This document shows, piece after piece, positions 48,965 through 61,538 of a DNA stretch of 64,000 nt. Below the pieces are notes generated by a model, which saw only the letters and a list, made by a program, of their open reading frames with translations, did not search any database and was not told the DNA's origin. The translations under genes and the position numbers were made by a program. The first letter of the stretch is position 1; each line of letters starts with the position of its first letter. The stretch is from Microbacterium sp. (GTDB lineage Bacteria; Actinomycetota; Actinomycetes; Actinomycetales; Microbacteriaceae). Where the stretch lies: NCBI RefSeq assembly GCF_017305435.1, contig NZ_JAFKIP010000009.1, positions 1-64,000 of the forward strand, given 5' to 3'.

Positions 48965-48982
48965 GGTGAACGGGAGGTGAAC
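48965..48982 (-). promoter_or_regulatory. Pho box upstream of pstS
   Basis: On the minus strand GTTCACC-TCCC-GTTCACC gives two direct repeat units 11 bp apart, the pattern bound by PhoP/PhoB-type regulators in actinobacteria (GTTCACC N4 GTTCACC in Streptomyces). It lies 92 bp before the pstS start; TAAGAG at 48943-48948 is a possible -10 box about one and a half turns downstream. Predicts induction in low phosphate. Confidence 0.75.
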
Positions 48983-49066
48983 GAGCCGGGGGCAGTCGGC
49001 GCGACGGTGCACGCCGCAGATCAGGTGTTCGCGGGACGTTCACGTCGGCTGACTATTCTGTCGCGC

Positions 49067-49663
49067 ATGGCGAAGACGACGAAGGACGAGCGCGCCGCTC
49101 TCGAGGCGATCGACGAGGCGGCCGATGCCGTCTCGCGGGCGAAGAAGCTGCGACGGTCTCTCCCCAAGAAGCAGGGGCGGAAACTCGATGACGCGATCGA
49201 CGAGGCGCGGGACGCCGCGGACGTGACGAAGAAGCGCATCCGTCGCGCTCCGCGCGATGTCGCGCGGACGGCGGAACGCGCGGCCCGTCGCCTCGAGCGT
49301 GCCGTGGCGAAGGTCGTGGCCGCCGTGGAGCACAAGGAGCGTCTCCGGGCGGACGCGCGGGCCGCCGCAGAGGCGGCCGAGGCCGCGGAGCGCGCTGCTG
49401 CGCTGCGTGCCGAGGAGGCCAAGGCCGCCCGGAAAGCGGCACGGCGCGCGGAGAAGGACGCGGCGCGCGCGGAGCGGGCGGCCGAGCTGGCGAGCGACGC
49501 GCTCACAGTCCAGCTGGCAGCGCGTCCCGTGGAGCCGGACGCAGAGGCGGAAGGAGCGCTCGCCGCGATGACCGTCGCGCAGTTGCGCGCCAAGGCGCGT
49601 TCCGAGGGGCGCAGCGGATACTCCCGGCTGGCGAAGGCCGCCCTGATCGACCTGCTCAGCTGA
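49067..49663 (+). CDS. Alanine-rich coiled-coil protein with C-terminal SAP/Rho-N-like motif
   Basis: A 198-residue protein from ATG 49067. Residues about 10-150 form a charged, Ala/Arg/Glu/Lys-rich coiled coil; the C-terminal 35 residues, TVAQLRAKARSEGRSGYSRLAKAALIDLL, look like a SAP or Rho N-terminal helix-extended-helix that binds nucleic acid. Such proteins often bundle DNA or RNA non-specifically. Stands alone between the Pho box and the synthetase gene, whose GTG is directly after its stop. Confidence 0.6.
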   Translation: MAKTTKDERAALEAIDEAADAVSRAKKLRRSLPKKQGRKLDDAIDEARDAADVTKKRIRRAPRDVARTAERAARRLERAVAKVVAAVEHKERLRADARAAAEAAEAAERAAALRAEEAKAARKAARRAEKDAARAERAAELASDALTVQLAARPVEPDAEAEGALAAMTVAQLRAKARSEGRSGYSRLAKAALIDLLS

Positions 49664-49664
49664 C

Positions 49665-52600
49665 GTGGAGTCGGATGTTCAGGCGGTTCTCGACCGCCGC
49701 GCGCAGGCCGCTCCGGCACGCACACTGGTCGATGTCCTTCGCGAGAGCACAGCGCGCTATCCCGAGGCCTCGGCGATCGATGACGGCTCCGGCGCGCTGA
49801 GCTACCGCGAGCTGACGGCCCGCGTGGGCGCGACGGCCGCGCGCCTCCACGCCGCAGGCGTGCGACGCGGAGACCGGGTCGGAGTGCGGATGCCGTCCGG
49901 CTCGAAGGAGCTCTACGTCGGAATTCTGGGCATCCTCGCCGCCGGTGCGGCTTACGTGCCCGTCGACGCCGACGACCCCGATGAACGGGCACGACTCGTC
50001 TTCGGCGAGGCGCGCGTGCGCGGAGTGATCACCGGGACGGGCGAGTTCACCGCTGCGGACGGAATCGCCGAGGAGCCCGATTCGGTGGAGCTCTTCGATG
50101 GCGACGCGCCGCATCCGTCGACGCACGCCGTCGTCACCGTCCCACCGCCCGATCCCGCCGATGACGCCTGGGTCATCTTCACCTCGGGGTCGACCGGTGT
50201 GCCCAAAGGGGTGGCGGTCTCGCATCGCTCGGCCGCGGCGTTCGTCGATGCCGAGGCGCGGCTCTTCCTGCAAGGGGCGCCGCTCGGCCCCGACGATCGG
50301 GTCCTGGCGGGGCTGTCGGTGGCCTTCGATGCCTCCTGCGAGGAGATGTGGCTCGCGTGGCGGCACGGTGCGTGCCTCGTGCCGGCACCACGGTCCCTCG
50401 TCCGGTCGGGTGAGGACCTCGGCCCGTGGCTGCTCCGCCAGGGGATCACCGTCGTCTCCACCGTGCCGACGCTGGCTGCGATGTGGGCCACCGCGGCGAT
50501 CGAGAACGTCCGACTGCTGATCTTCGGCGGGGAGGCCTGCCCTCCGGAGCTCGCCTCCCGGCTGGCCGACGATGGACGCGAGGTCTGGAACACCTACGGT
50601 CCGACGGAGGCGACGGTCGTGGCGTGCGCGGCGCTCCTGGACGGCACCTCACCGGTGCGCATCGGTCTCCCGCTCGACGGCTGGGCGCTGGCGGTCGTGG
50701 ACGGCGAGGGTCGGCCCGTGGCCGAAGGTGGCATCGGCGAGCTCATCATCGGAGGCATCGGGCTCGCACGCTACCTCGACTCCGAGAAGGATGCCGAGAA
50801 GTACGCCCCGATGCCGTCGCTCGGATGGGAACGCGCTTACCGATCCGGCGATCTCGTCCGCTTCGAGGCGGCGGGGCTCGTCTTCCAGGGGCGCGCCGAC
50901 GATCAGGTCAAGGTCGGCGGTCGCCGGATCGAGCTGGGCGAGGTCGAGAACGCTCTGCAGGATCTCCCCGGCGTGACCGGTGCCGCGGCGGCAGTACGGA
51001 CGACCGAGGCGGGCGTGCCCGTGCTCGTCGGCTACCTGGCCGCGGCATCCGACTTCGATCGTCTTGCCGCCCGCGCCGCGCTCGCCGAGCGTCTGCCCGC
51101 GCCGCTCGTTCCCCTGCTCGCGGTCGTGGACGAGCTCCCCGTGCGCACGTCGGGCAAGGTCGACCGGGCGGCGTTGCCGTGGCCGCTGCCGAACGTCGAG
51201 ATCCCGGCCTCCGACATGTCGCCCGCAGAAGCCTGGCTGGCCGCGCAGTGGCAGGCCGTGCTGGGCCTGCCGGTCACCGACCGCAAGGCGGACTTCTTCG
51301 ATCTGGGCGGCGGGTCGCTCGCCGCCGCGCAGCTCGTCTCGCGCATTCGCGCCCGCGTCCCCGACTTCTCGGTCGCCGACGTCTACGACATCCCGCGCCT
51401 GAGCGCGATGGCGAAGGCGGTCGGGCACGCGCTGCGCGACGAGGACATCGCCTTCCATCGCCCCGAGCCGACGCCACGCCGCATGCAGTGGCTCCAGACC
51501 CTCCTCGGAGCGCCGCTGTTCATCATCAGCGGCTTCCGCTGGATGCTCTACCTCCTCGCCGCGTCGGCGATCCTGCGACTTTTCCCCGGTTTCGACGTGC
51601 TGCCCGAGACGCCGGTGGCGCTTCTCGTGATCGGCCTGCTCCTGTTCGCCACCCCGTTCGGGCGGATGGCGGTGGCGGTTCTCGCGGCACGGACGCTCCT
51701 CGCGGGGCTGCGGCCCGGCGACTACCCGCGGGGCGGTGGGGTGCACATCCGTCTGTGGCTCGCGGAGCAGATCGCCGATCAGGTGGATGCCGTGGGACTC
51801 TCCGGCGCACCGTGGATCAGCTACTACGCGCGTGCGCTCGGCGCCCGTATCGGACGGGGCGTGGATCTGCACGCGCTCCCGCCGATCACCGGCATGCTCG
51901 AGATCGGGGACGGCGCCGCGATCGAACCCGAAGTCGACCTGTCCGGGTACTGGATCGACGGAGATGTCGTGCGCATCGGCGGCATCCGCATCGGCGCCGA
52001 CGCGACGATCGGATCTCGGAGCACCCTCGCACCGGGCACCCGAATCGGCCGGCGCGCGGAGATCGCGCCGGGCTCAGCAGTCTTCGGTCGCGTCCGCGCA
52101 GATCAGACGTGGGCGGGCTCGCCCGCAGAGCGCGTCGGCGGCGCGGGTGAGCGACCGGGTTCGGGAGCCGATCCGTGGCCCGCCGAGCGGGCGCCGGCTC
52201 CCACCCGTTGGCTGTGGGCGTACGCGGCGTCGGCGCTGGGACTCGCCCTCCTGCCGCTCGTCGCCTTCGCCGCCGCCGGTGTCGTCGTCGCCTGCGGCAT
52301 CGCGGGGGCGGAGACCCTGGGCGCCGCGTTCCTCGGCGCGCTGACGTGGCTCGTCCCCGCGGTCGTCGTGGCAGGCCTCGTCGTCGCCGTGACGGTGGTC
52401 GTGGCCGTCCGGCTGCTCTCGATCGGACTCGCCGAAGGCGTCCATCCCGTCCGCAGCCGCATCGGCTGGCAGGCATGGACGATCGAGCGGTTGCTCGACT
52501 CCGCACGCACCATCCTGTTCCCGCTCTACTCGAGCCTGTTCACGCCCGTGTGGCTGCGGATGCTCGGTGCGCGCGTGGGCCGGGACGTCGAGGCATCCAC

Positions 52601-53618
52601 CGTCCTCCTTCTGCCCTCCATGACCCGCATCGAGGACGGCGCGTTCCTCGCCGACGACACCATGGTCGCCTCCTACGAGCTGCGCGGCGGGTGGATGCGC
52701 CTCGGTCGCGTGCAGATCGGCAAGCGCGCGTTCCTCGGCAATTCGGGTATGGCCGCCCCCGGTCACCGCGTGCCGCGCGACGGCCTCGTCGCCGTCCTCT
52801 CCTCGGCGCCGGCGAAAGCGAAGCCGGGCTCATCCTGGCTCGGTTCGCCAGCCGTGCGCCTGCGGCGTCTGTCCGCGGAGGGCGACGAGTCGCGCACCTA
52901 CCAACCGCCGGCGGGCCTTCGAGTGGCGCGGACGCTGTGGGAGCTCTGCCGCTTCGTCCCGGTCGTCGTCACCTGCGCGATCGGCCTCGCGGTGCTCTTC
53001 ACCCTGGCGGCCGCGATCGAGGCGTGGGGGCTCGGCATCGCCGTCCTCGTCTCGGGACTCGTCCTGCTGGCGGCGGGCGCCTTCGCCGCCGCGGTCTCCA
53101 CGGCGGCGAAATGGCTGATCGTCGGCCCGATCCGTGCAGGCGAGCAGCCGCTGTGGTCGAGCTTCGTCTGGCGTACGGAGGTGTCGGACACCTTCACCGA
53201 GATGGTCGCGGCGCCGTGGTTCGCGCGGTCGGCGGCAGGCACTCCGGCGCTCGCCGTGTGGCTGCGCTCGCTCGGCTCGACGATCGGCCGCGGCGTCTGG
53301 TGCGACAGCTACTGGCTGCCCGAGCCCGACCTCGTGACGCTCGGCGACGGGGCGACGGTCAATCGCGGCTGCGTTGTGCAGACGCACCTGTTCCATGATC
53401 GAATCATGAGCATGGACACCGTCGAACTCGAAGCGGGAGCCACCCTCGGCCCGCACAGTGTCATTCTGCCCGCGGCATCCATCGGCGCGCACGCGACCGT
53501 GGGACCGGCCTCACTCGTCATGCGCGGCGAGTCCGTGCCGGTCGGATCGCGCTGGAGCGGAAACCCCATCGGCCCGTGGCGGGCAGTGAAGGTCCGCGCC
53601 TACCAGTCGACATCGTGA
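49665..53618 (+). CDS. Pls/PosA-type membrane non-ribosomal peptide synthetase
   Basis: A 1317-residue protein, almost the length of epsilon-poly-lysine synthetase. It has an adenylation domain (about 20-500; [52 protein letters not shown]), a carrier domain (about 515-590; [11 protein letters not shown] with the phosphopantetheine Ser), and then three tandem soluble domains of left-handed beta-helix/acyltransferase type separated by six or so membrane helices. In Pls these C-terminal domains catalyse iterative condensation, giving homopolymers of lysine or related residues. The amino acid used here is not known. An M1 peptidase and a phosphopantetheinyl transferase follow. Confidence 0.9.
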   Translation: MESDVQAVLDRRAQAAPARTLVDVLRESTARYPEASAIDDGSGALSYRELTARVGATAARLHAAGVRRGDRVGVRMPSGSKELYVGILGILAAGAAYVPVDADDPDERARLVFGEARVRGVITGTGEFTAADGIAEEPDSVELFDGDAPHPSTHAVVTVPPPDPADDAWVIFTSGSTGVPKGVAVSHRSAAAFVDAEARLFLQGAPLGPDDRVLAGLSVAFDASCEEMWLAWRHGACLVPAPRSLVRSGEDLGPWLLRQGITVVSTVPTLAAMWATAAIENVRLLIFGGEACPPELASRLADDGREVWNTYGPTEATVVACAALLDGTSPVRIGLPLDGWALAVVDGEGRPVAEGGIGELIIGGIGLARYLDSEKDAEKYAPMPSLGWERAYRSGDLVRFEAAGLVFQGRADDQVKVGGRRIELGEVENALQDLPGVTGAAAAVRTTEAGVPVLVGYLAAASDFDRLAARAALAERLPAPLVPLLAVVDELPVRTSGKVDRAALPWPLPNVEIPASDMSPAEAWLAAQWQAVLGLPVTDRKADFFDLGGGSLAAAQLVSRIRARVPDFSVADVYDIPRLSAMAKAVGHALRDEDIAFHRPEPTPRRMQWLQTLLGAPLFIISGFRWMLYLLAASAILRLFPGFDVLPETPVALLVIGLLLFATPFGRMAVAVLAARTLLAGLRPGDYPRGGGVHIRLWLAEQIADQVDAVGLSGAPWISYYARALGARIGRGVDLHALPPITGMLEIGDGAAIEPEVDLSGYWIDGDVVRIGGIRIGADATIGSRSTLAPGTRIGRRAEIAPGSAVFGRVRADQTWAGSPAERVGGAGERPGSGADPWPAERAPAPTRWLWAYAASALGLALLPLVAFAAAGVVVACGIAGAETLGAAFLGALTWLVPAVVVAGLVVAVTVVVAVRLLSIGLAEGVHPVRSRIGWQAWTIERLLDSARTILFPLYSSLFTPVWLRMLGARVGRDVEASTVLLLPSMTRIEDGAFLADDTMVASYELRGGWMRLGRVQIGKRAFLGNSGMAAPGHRVPRDGLVAVLSSAPAKAKPGSSWLGSPAVRLRRLSAEGDESRTYQPPAGLRVARTLWELCRFVPVVVTCAIGLAVLFTLAAAIEAWGLGIAVLVSGLVLLAAGAFAAAVSTAAKWLIVGPIRAGEQPLWSSFVWRTEVSDTFTEMVAAPWFARSAAGTPALAVWLRSLGSTIGRGVWCDSYWLPEPDLVTLGDGATVNRGCVVQTHLFHDRIMSMDTVELEAGATLGPHSVILPAASIGAHATVGPASLVMRGESVPVGSRWSGNPIGPWRAVKVRAYQSTS

Positions 53619-54922
53619 GCGGGCATGACCCCTACGCACCCGAGAGCGGCGATCCGTCGTACGACGTCGAGTCCTACGACCTCACGCTCGACTACCGTGT
53701 GCGGACCAATCGGCTCGAAGGGCGCGCGGTGCTCAACGCCGTCGCGGCGGTGCCGGTCTCTGCGGTGAGCATCGATCTCGTGCGCCTCCGCGCGACGCGC
53801 GTCCGGGTGGACGGCGAGCGACGGACCTCGTTCTCCCAGGGTCCGCGGAAGCTCCGCGTCACGCTGCCGCGCCGGATGGCGCCGGGCGAGCGCTTCTCGG
53901 TCGAGATCGTCTACGCAGGCGCGCCGGCGCCGCGACGGTCGAGATGGGGTGCGATCGGCTGGGAGGAGCTCGAGGACGGGGCGCTGGTGGCATCCCAGCC
54001 CACGGGGGCTCCGACCTGGTTCCCCTGCAACGACCGTCCGGACAACCGTGCGCGCATGCGCGTGTCGTTGACGACGGATGCCGATTACCTCCCCGTCGCC
54101 ACAGGGCGCCTGCGGGGCGTGCGTACTGCCGCCGGCCGTGTGACCGCCGAGTCTGAGTCGACCGTCCCAGTCGCCACCTACCTCGCCGCGGCGCACATCG
54201 GCCGCTACGAATCCCGCACCCTGACGGGCGACGATCGTGTGCGCCTGGTGTCGCCGCCCACGTTGCGCTCCGCCGCCGACCGGGCTTTCGCCGACGTGCC
54301 CGCGATGCTCGCGCTGTTCGACGGAGCGTTCGGCGCATACCCGCAGGAGGATTGCACGCTCGTCGTGACGCCCGATGAGCTCGAGATCCCGCTCGAGGCG
54401 CAGGGGATGGCCGTCTTCGGGGCCAATCATCTCGTCGCCGCCGAGCAGCGCCTCATTGCGCACGAGCTGGCGCATCAGTGGTTCGGCAACAGCGTCGGCA
54501 TCGCCCACTGGCGGGACATCTGGCTCAACGAGGGCTTTGCGTGCTTCGCGGAGTGGATGTGGTCAGAGCGCGCGGGCCGGGCCACGATCGCGCAGAAGGC
54601 GGCGAAGCACCACGCGCGGCTGAGCGCCCTGCCGCAGGACCTCCTCCTGTCCGATCCGGGCCCGGACCTCATGTTCGACGACCGTGTCTACAAGCGCGGA
54701 GCGCTGACTCTGTATGCGCTGAGGTGCGCGCTCGGTGAGAGTGTCTTCACCGAGATCCTGCGTGGGTGGGCGGAGCTCCATCGGCATCTGCTCGCGACGA
54801 CGGCGGATTTCCGAGCCTTCGTGGCGGCGCGCACCCCCGTCGATGTCGAGCCGGTGTTCACGGCGTGGTTGGACAGTCTCGACCTGCCTCCCCTTCCGGA
54901 GTCCACGCCAGTGCGACGCTGA
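53615..54922 (+). CDS. M1-family zinc aminopeptidase
   Basis: A 435-residue peptidase from GTG 53615, overlapping the synthetase stop. An N-terminal beta domain (about 15-200) is followed by the catalytic domain with HELAH (His283, Glu284, His287) and the third ligand Glu306 in NEGFA. The usual exopeptidase GxMEN is replaced by [10 protein letters not shown], so the substrate N terminus is bound differently from classic aminopeptidase N. The C-terminal helical domain of larger M1 enzymes is missing. Coupling to the Pls-like gene suggests trimming or degradation of its product, or self-protection, by inference. Confidence 0.85.
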   Translation: MSGHDPYAPESGDPSYDVESYDLTLDYRVRTNRLEGRAVLNAVAAVPVSAVSIDLVRLRATRVRVDGERRTSFSQGPRKLRVTLPRRMAPGERFSVEIVYAGAPAPRRSRWGAIGWEELEDGALVASQPTGAPTWFPCNDRPDNRARMRVSLTTDADYLPVATGRLRGVRTAAGRVTAESESTVPVATYLAAAHIGRYESRTLTGDDRVRLVSPPTLRSAADRAFADVPAMLALFDGAFGAYPQEDCTLVVTPDELEIPLEAQGMAVFGANHLVAAEQRLIAHELAHQWFGNSVGIAHWRDIWLNEGFACFAEWMWSERAGRATIAQKAAKHHARLSALPQDLLLSDPGPDLMFDDRVYKRGALTLYALRCALGESVFTEILRGWAELHRHLLATTADFRAFVAARTPVDVEPVFTAWLDSLDLPPLPESTPVRR

Positions 54923-55445
54923 GCAGGACTCCCGGCGCGAGAGCGCGCTCCGCGGAAGGGGCGGGCTCCACTCCGGTGACGGGGCAGTCCCGACCCGGGA
55001 CGCGGGCACGCCAGCCGTCGATGGTCTCGGCGATCTCCACGTGGGCCGGGTCGATCCGCAGTCCACGTCCGTCCGCCTTCAGCGCCGCCTCGGTACGCAC
55101 CCAGCGCAAGAGGCCGCCCGGGGCGCCCCCCGCGGCGTTGCGCACTGCGTCTTCGAGAGGTTCCGCGTCGATTCCGAGGCCCGTCGGCACGAAGCCGGCG
55201 CGGTGGACACGCGGGTGCACGGCGACGACCGCGATCGTTCCCGCGTAACTGACCGACGCGAGCCATGGCGCGCCGGTGACCTGCACGGGTCCGTGCGGCC
55301 CGCCGCAGTACGGGCATCGAGCGGAGAGCGCGGCCTTCGGATGTCCCGCCGCCGCGAGGAGGTCACGCACAAGCGACCAGGCGACGTCCCGGCGTTCCGT
55401 GCGAGCGGCGGGTGCGGGCGCCCACGCAACCCGGAGGCCGTCCAC
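54858..55445 (-). CDS. Sfp-type 4'-phosphopantetheinyl transferase
   Basis: A 195-residue enzyme from GTG 55445 that attaches phosphopantetheine from CoA to carrier-protein serines. The family marks are GLGIDAEPL (magnesium-binding Asp) and [15 protein letters not shown], the W-x-x-x-E-A-x-x-K motif. A zinc-ribbon-like [10 protein letters not shown] sits before them. It overlaps the end of the M1 peptidase gene by 65 bp on the opposite strand, and its start lies against the NUDIX gene end. Its obvious local client is the carrier domain of the Pls-like synthetase. Confidence 0.85.
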   Translation of the reverse strand: MDGLRVAWAPAPAARTERRDVAWSLVRDLLAAAGHPKAALSARCPYCGGPHGPVQVTGAPWLASVSYAGTIAVVAVHPRVHRAGFVPTGLGIDAEPLEDAVRNAAGGAPGGLLRWVRTEAALKADGRGLRIDPAHVEIAETIDGWRARVPGRDCPVTGVEPAPSAERALAPGVLLSVALAWTPEGEAGRDCPTTP

Positions 55446-55446
55446 G

Positions 55447-56381
55447 TCAGGGCTTGGGTTCGTGGGTCTCGATGCAGACGATGCCCGATCCGGGGTGCTC
55501 GCGGGAGAGGTGCACGACGGAGAACGACCCGGGTTCGAGCGCCGATGCGCTGCCCAGGTACGAGCCGCGCAATGTCCCGGTGGCGAGGGCGAGCTCCGCG
55601 AGGATGCCGGGCAGCACGGGCCCGTGACTGCACAGGACGGCGCTCTTGCGTGAGCGCACGCGCTTGCCGATGACGGCGCGCAGATCCGACGTGCCGTCCT
55701 CCCAGGCATCCTGGCTGATGAGCGGCGTCCGCTCGATCGTGCGCCCGAGCGCCGCCGCGAGCGGCGTCACGGTCGCGACGCAGCGCACGGCATCGCTCGA
55801 GATGACCCGTCGCACGCCGAACGCGCGCAGCGGGCCCACGAGCGCGTGGGCCTGGCGCGTGCCGCGCCCCGTCAGCGGGCGGGCGGCATCCGCGCCGTCC
55901 CACTCCTCGCGCGGCAATGCCTTGGCGTGGCGGAGCACGATGATCGGGAATGTCGAGAGGATGCCGTCGTCGACGTACCGCAAGAACTGGTCGAGGATCT
56001 CGACGTCGACGGGGTAGGAGAGGTAGCTGCGCGCCTTGCGGGGCGAGACCCATTCGATCGCGGCGATCTCCTTGTTGGGGACGAACGCCGACGCGCGGAT
56101 CGCCTTCTCGGTCGCCTCCGCGGCCCAGTAGTGCACGATCTTCTGGCGGCCTTTGGCCATGCGGTAGCGCGAGACGCCGACGGGGATGCCGAGGTGCACC
56201 GCGATCCCGGTCTCCTCGAAGATCTCCCGCACCGCCGTCTCGGCGAGCGTCTCGCCCGGGTCGACCTTGCCCTTGGGGAGCGTGACGTCGGCGTACGCGG
56301 TGCGGTGGATCACGAGGATGCGGAGCTTCCCCTCGACGACGCGCCAGACGACCCCGCCCGCGGCGAAGACGGCGGTCTCGG

Positions 56382-56385
<4 letters not shown>
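55447..56385 (-). CDS. NUDIX hydrolase fused to histidine phosphatase (MutT1-like)
   Basis: A 312-residue two-domain enzyme. Residues 5-135 are a NUDIX domain with a typical box ([22 protein letters not shown]), and residues about 145-300 are a histidine phosphatase with [11 protein letters not shown] (catalytic His) and CSHGPVLPG (second His). The same architecture occurs in mycobacterial MutT1, which hydrolyses 8-oxo-(d)GTP and diadenosine polyphosphates. The start overlaps the ppk stop by ATGA, linking it to polyphosphate metabolism. Function beyond the family is inferred. Confidence 0.9.
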
Positions 56386-58565
<2,180 letters not shown>

Positions 58566-58599
58566 GCCCTCATCATTGCAGGGACCGGTGACCGGCGCG

Positions 58600-59286
58600 T
58601 TAACGAGCGGAGGTGGCCGCCTGCTCGTCCTCGTAGACGTTGAAGCGGTACCCGACATTGCGCACCGTGCCGATCAGCTGTTCGAGGTCGCCGAGCTTGG
58701 CGCGCAGGCGCCGCACGTGCACGTCGACCGTGCGCGTGCCGCCGAAGTAGTCGTAGCCCCACACCTCACTGAGGAGCTGTTCCCTCGTGAACACCCGCGA
58801 GGGGTGCGTCGCGAAGAAGTGCAGCAGCTGGAACTCCTTGTAGGTGAGGTCGAGTGGCTTCCCGTGCACCTTCGCCGAGTAGGAGGACTCGTCGATCGTG
58901 ATGCCCGAGGTCTGGATGCGGCTCGTCGTCTGCTCGGCGCTCTGTCGCCCGACCGCCAGCCGGACGCGCGCGTCGACCTCGGCGGGGCCTGCGGTGTGGA
59001 GGATGACGTCGTCGATGCCCCAGTCGGTGGAGACCGCGGTGAGCCCGCCCTCCGTGACGATGAGGACCAGGGGAGCGTCGAGACCCGTCGTGTTGAGGAT
59101 CTTGCAGAGGGACTTCGCGCCCACGAGGTCGGTCCGCGCGTCGACGAAGATGACGTCGGCGTTCGGTGCGTTGACGAGCTGCGCCGGCTCGGCGGGGATC
59201 TGCCGCACGCGGTGGCTGAGCAGTTCGAGGGCGGGCAGGGCGGGGCCACCGCCGAGGGCGGAGCTCAAGACGAGGAGCTGAGCCAT
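58600..59286 (-). CDS. glnR: GlnR-family orphan response regulator
   Basis: A 228-residue OmpR-type regulator. The receiver domain is atypical, with [10 protein letters not shown] in place of a full acidic pocket, then [20 protein letters not shown] and [17 protein letters not shown], sequences diagnostic of actinobacterial GlnR. The DNA-binding domain reads [35 protein letters not shown]. No partner kinase is present, as usual for GlnR. It controls nitrogen assimilation in streptomycetes and mycobacteria; here it is followed by ppk1 after 34 bp. Confidence 0.88.
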   Translation of the reverse strand: MAQLLVLSSALGGGPALPALELLSHRVRQIPAEPAQLVNAPNADVIFVDARTDLVGAKSLCKILNTTGLDAPLVLIVTEGGLTAVSTDWGIDDVILHTAGPAEVDARVRLAVGRQSAEQTTSRIQTSGITIDESSYSAKVHGKPLDLTYKEFQLLHFFATHPSRVFTREQLLSEVWGYDYFGGTRTVDVHVRRLRAKLGDLEQLIGTVRNVGYRFNVYEDEQAATSAR

Positions 59287-59406
59287 GAAGTCCCTTCCCG
59301 GCGATCTCGTCGCCAGTGCCTACATCTTAGGGCGCGATGCGCGAGTGTTCGGGCGCGGGGTGCGGCGAGGGACGCGCGAAGGGGCGGTGTCCGTCATGAT
59401 GGGGGG

Positions 59407-59697
59407 ATGACGGTTCCCGGACTTGCACCGCGCGGCGGCTTCGGCGGCATCCTCGCCGTGTGGGCGGCGGCCGCGGTGGTCGCGATCGTGATCGGGCTCG
59501 CGGCACCCAGCGAATGGCGCGCCGCGTGGATGGCGGTCGGCCTCGCCGGATGCCTCGTGCTCTCCTTCGTCGTCCAGCTCGTCGTCGGGCACGCCGAAGG
59601 GTTCCTGCGTCGCATCGCGGCGAGTGTGATCGGAGCTTTCGTCGTGATGGGACTCATCGGCGTCGGACTGGGGCTCGCGAGCCTGTTCGCCGGGTAG
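59407..59697 (+). CDS. Small integral membrane protein (96 aa)
   Basis: A 96-residue protein from ATG 59407 with three membrane helices (about 14-32, 40-60 and 70-95) and short loops containing PSEWR and GHAEGFLRRI. No family function known to me. Oriented away from glnR, with about 120 bp between the starts. It is the first gene of a rightward cluster ending with the FUSC gene. Confidence 0.65.
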   Translation: MTVPGLAPRGGFGGILAVWAAAAVVAIVIGLAAPSEWRAAWMAVGLAGCLVLSFVVQLVVGHAEGFLRRIAASVIGAFVVMGLIGVGLGLASLFAG

Positions 59698-59706
59698 AGT
59701 GGTCCC

Positions 59707-59820
59707 ATGGACCTCGTCGCACTCGAACTCTTCTTCGTGGGGCTCCTCGCACTCGCGTCGCTCGCGATCGTCTTCGTGTCGGGCGTCGTGATCAAGAACC
59801 TCTATCGCGGCCAGCGCTGA
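59707..59820 (+). CDS. 37-residue single-helix membrane microprotein
   Basis: An ATG at 59707, ten bases after the preceding stop, opens 37 codons ending TGA at 59820. The product is one membrane helix (about residues 4-29: ELFFVGLLALASLAIVFVSG) followed by a basic KNLYRGQR end. Tight spacing to both neighbours and clean composition support translation. It resembles small helper subunits, but no partner is known. Confidence 0.55.
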   Translation: MDLVALELFFVGLLALASLAIVFVSGVVIKNLYRGQR

Positions 59821-59824
59821 GCAC

Positions 59825-60436
59825 GTGTTCGATCTTCCGACCGATCTGCCGGCGGACATCGTTCCGCTCTCCTGGCTGCTCGGCGTCTGGGAGGGGACGG
59901 GGGTCATCGATCATGAGGCATCCGGCACCCGTTTCTCCGGAGAGTTCGCCCATCGCGTGAGCTTCAGCCACGACGGGGGTGACTACGTCAACTACGCCGC
60001 GAGTGCGTGGCTTCTGGGCGACGACGAGGACGCGCCCCGCACCCCCCTCGTCGCCGAATCCGGCTACTGGCGGCTGGCGCGGCCGGCGGAGGACACGGAT
60101 CCCGGCCCCGCCCTCCTGCCGGCATCCGCGGCGCGCGAGAGCGCGCGCACCGCCGACGACGTCGAGGCGTTGCGGAACGCCGACGGCGGGTTCGACCTCG
60201 AGGTCGCGATCGTGCATTCGGACGGGATCAGCGAGCTGTACCTCGGTCAGGTGCGCGGGCCGCGCATCGACCTCGCGACCGACGCGATCGTGCGCCCTGC
60301 CAGCGCGAAGCCGTACGCCTCGGCGACCCGCATGTACGGGTACGTCGACGGACATCTGCTCTGGGCGTGGGACATCGCCGCCCTCGGCGGGGCGCTCTCG
60401 TCGCACGCGTCCGCGCGCCTGGCGCGGGCGGAATGA
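59825..60436 (+). CDS. Nitrobindin-like FABP-family beta-barrel protein
   Basis: A 203-residue protein from GTG 59825. It opens with LSWLLGVWEGTG, the G-x-W-x-G-x-G strand of nitrobindins (heme-binding beta-barrels of the DUF1794/FABP-like group), continues with YVNYAASAWLL and ESGYWRL, and ends with the barrel-closing strands. In nitrobindins a His near the C terminus binds heme; no clearly equivalent His in the last strand is identified here, so heme binding is uncertain. Confidence 0.75.
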   Translation: MFDLPTDLPADIVPLSWLLGVWEGTGVIDHEASGTRFSGEFAHRVSFSHDGGDYVNYAASAWLLGDDEDAPRTPLVAESGYWRLARPAEDTDPGPALLPASAARESARTADDVEALRNADGGFDLEVAIVHSDGISELYLGQVRGPRIDLATDAIVRPASAKPYASATRMYGYVDGHLLWAWDIAALGGALSSHASARLARAE

Positions 60437-60446
60437 GCGCACGGCG

Positions 60447-61529
60447 ATGACGGATCCGTTCGCCGCCGTGCCCGGCGCCGTGTTCGACGGCGACCTCCTC
60501 AGCCACCTCGGCTCACCCGCGCGCGAGCAGCGTGAGCTCGCGGCCGGGCGGGCGCTCGCGCCGCTCGCATCGCGCGCCGTCGTGACGGTCACGGGCCCCG
60601 ACCGCCTCAGCTGGCTCGACTCGATCACCTCGCAGGCGCTCGCCGGCCTCGCGCCGGGCGAGAGCACCGAGCTGCTCGTCCTCGACCCGCAGGGTCATGT
60701 CGAGCATGCCGCCGCGGTCGTCGACGACGGCGAGCGGACCTGGCTCATCGTCGACCGCTCCCGTGCCGGAGACCTCGCGACGTGGCTCACGCGCATGCGC
60801 TTCCGGCTGCGCGTCGAGGTGCAGGATGCCGCGGACACCCATCGGGTCGTCGGAGGGACCCGCGACGCCGTCACGCCGCTCCGGGCCGCCGCCGTCTGGC
60901 ACGACCCCTGGCCCCGCGTGACCGCCGGCGGGTGGGGCTATGCCGCGACCGACCCGCACCCCGGCGCCGAGCGCGACTGGGCGGAGGCGATCGTCGACGT
61001 CGCGGAGTACGCGCGGATCGCGGCGGCGGGTGTGGACGGCAGCGCGCCGTCGATCGCGGGGGAGCTCGCCGCGGAGGCGCTGCGGGTCGCGGCTTGGCGC
61101 CCGCGCTCGTCTCGCGAGGCCGACGGGCGCGCGCTGCCGCACGAGGCCGACTGGCTGCGGACGGCGGTGCACCTGGACAAGGGATGTTACCGCGGTCAGG
61201 AGACCGTCGCGAAGGTACACAATCTCGGGCATCCTCCGCGCCGCCTCGTCTTCCTGCATCTCGACGGCAGCGACGCCGTGCTGCCCGGTCCAGGCTCCGA
61301 AGTGCTCCAGAACGGTGATGTGGTGGGCGCCGTGACCTCCGTCGCGCGCCACCACGACGAAGGACCCATCGCGCTCGCCTACGTCAAGCGCACGACGCCG
61401 ATCGACGCGGACCTCGTCGTACGTGCAGAAGACGGTGATGTCGCCGCCGCGCAGGAGCCGATCGTGCCGCCCGACGCGGGGCGCACCGCCGCAGTGCCGC
61501 GCCTGCCGCGGCTCTCGCGCCGCCGCTGA
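60447..61529 (+). CDS. ygfZ: YgfZ/GcvT-like folate-binding protein
   Basis: A 360-residue protein of the YgfZ family, which uses tetrahydrofolate to support Fe-S cluster enzymes. The family signature KGCYRGQE is present at about residue 246, with VTGPDRLSWLDSITSQ in the N-terminal domain and a C-terminal beta-barrel. The cysteine in the signature is intact. ATG at 60447 is 11 bp after the nitrobindin-like gene, so the two are co-transcribed. Confidence 0.87.
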   Translation: MTDPFAAVPGAVFDGDLLSHLGSPAREQRELAAGRALAPLASRAVVTVTGPDRLSWLDSITSQALAGLAPGESTELLVLDPQGHVEHAAAVVDDGERTWLIVDRSRAGDLATWLTRMRFRLRVEVQDAADTHRVVGGTRDAVTPLRAAAVWHDPWPRVTAGGWGYAATDPHPGAERDWAEAIVDVAEYARIAAAGVDGSAPSIAGELAAEALRVAAWRPRSSREADGRALPHEADWLRTAVHLDKGCYRGQETVAKVHNLGHPPRRLVFLHLDGSDAVLPGPGSEVLQNGDVVGAVTSVARHHDEGPIALAYVKRTTPIDADLVVRAEDGDVAAAQEPIVPPDAGRTAAVPRLPRLSRRR

Positions 61530-61538
61530 CGGGCCGGC

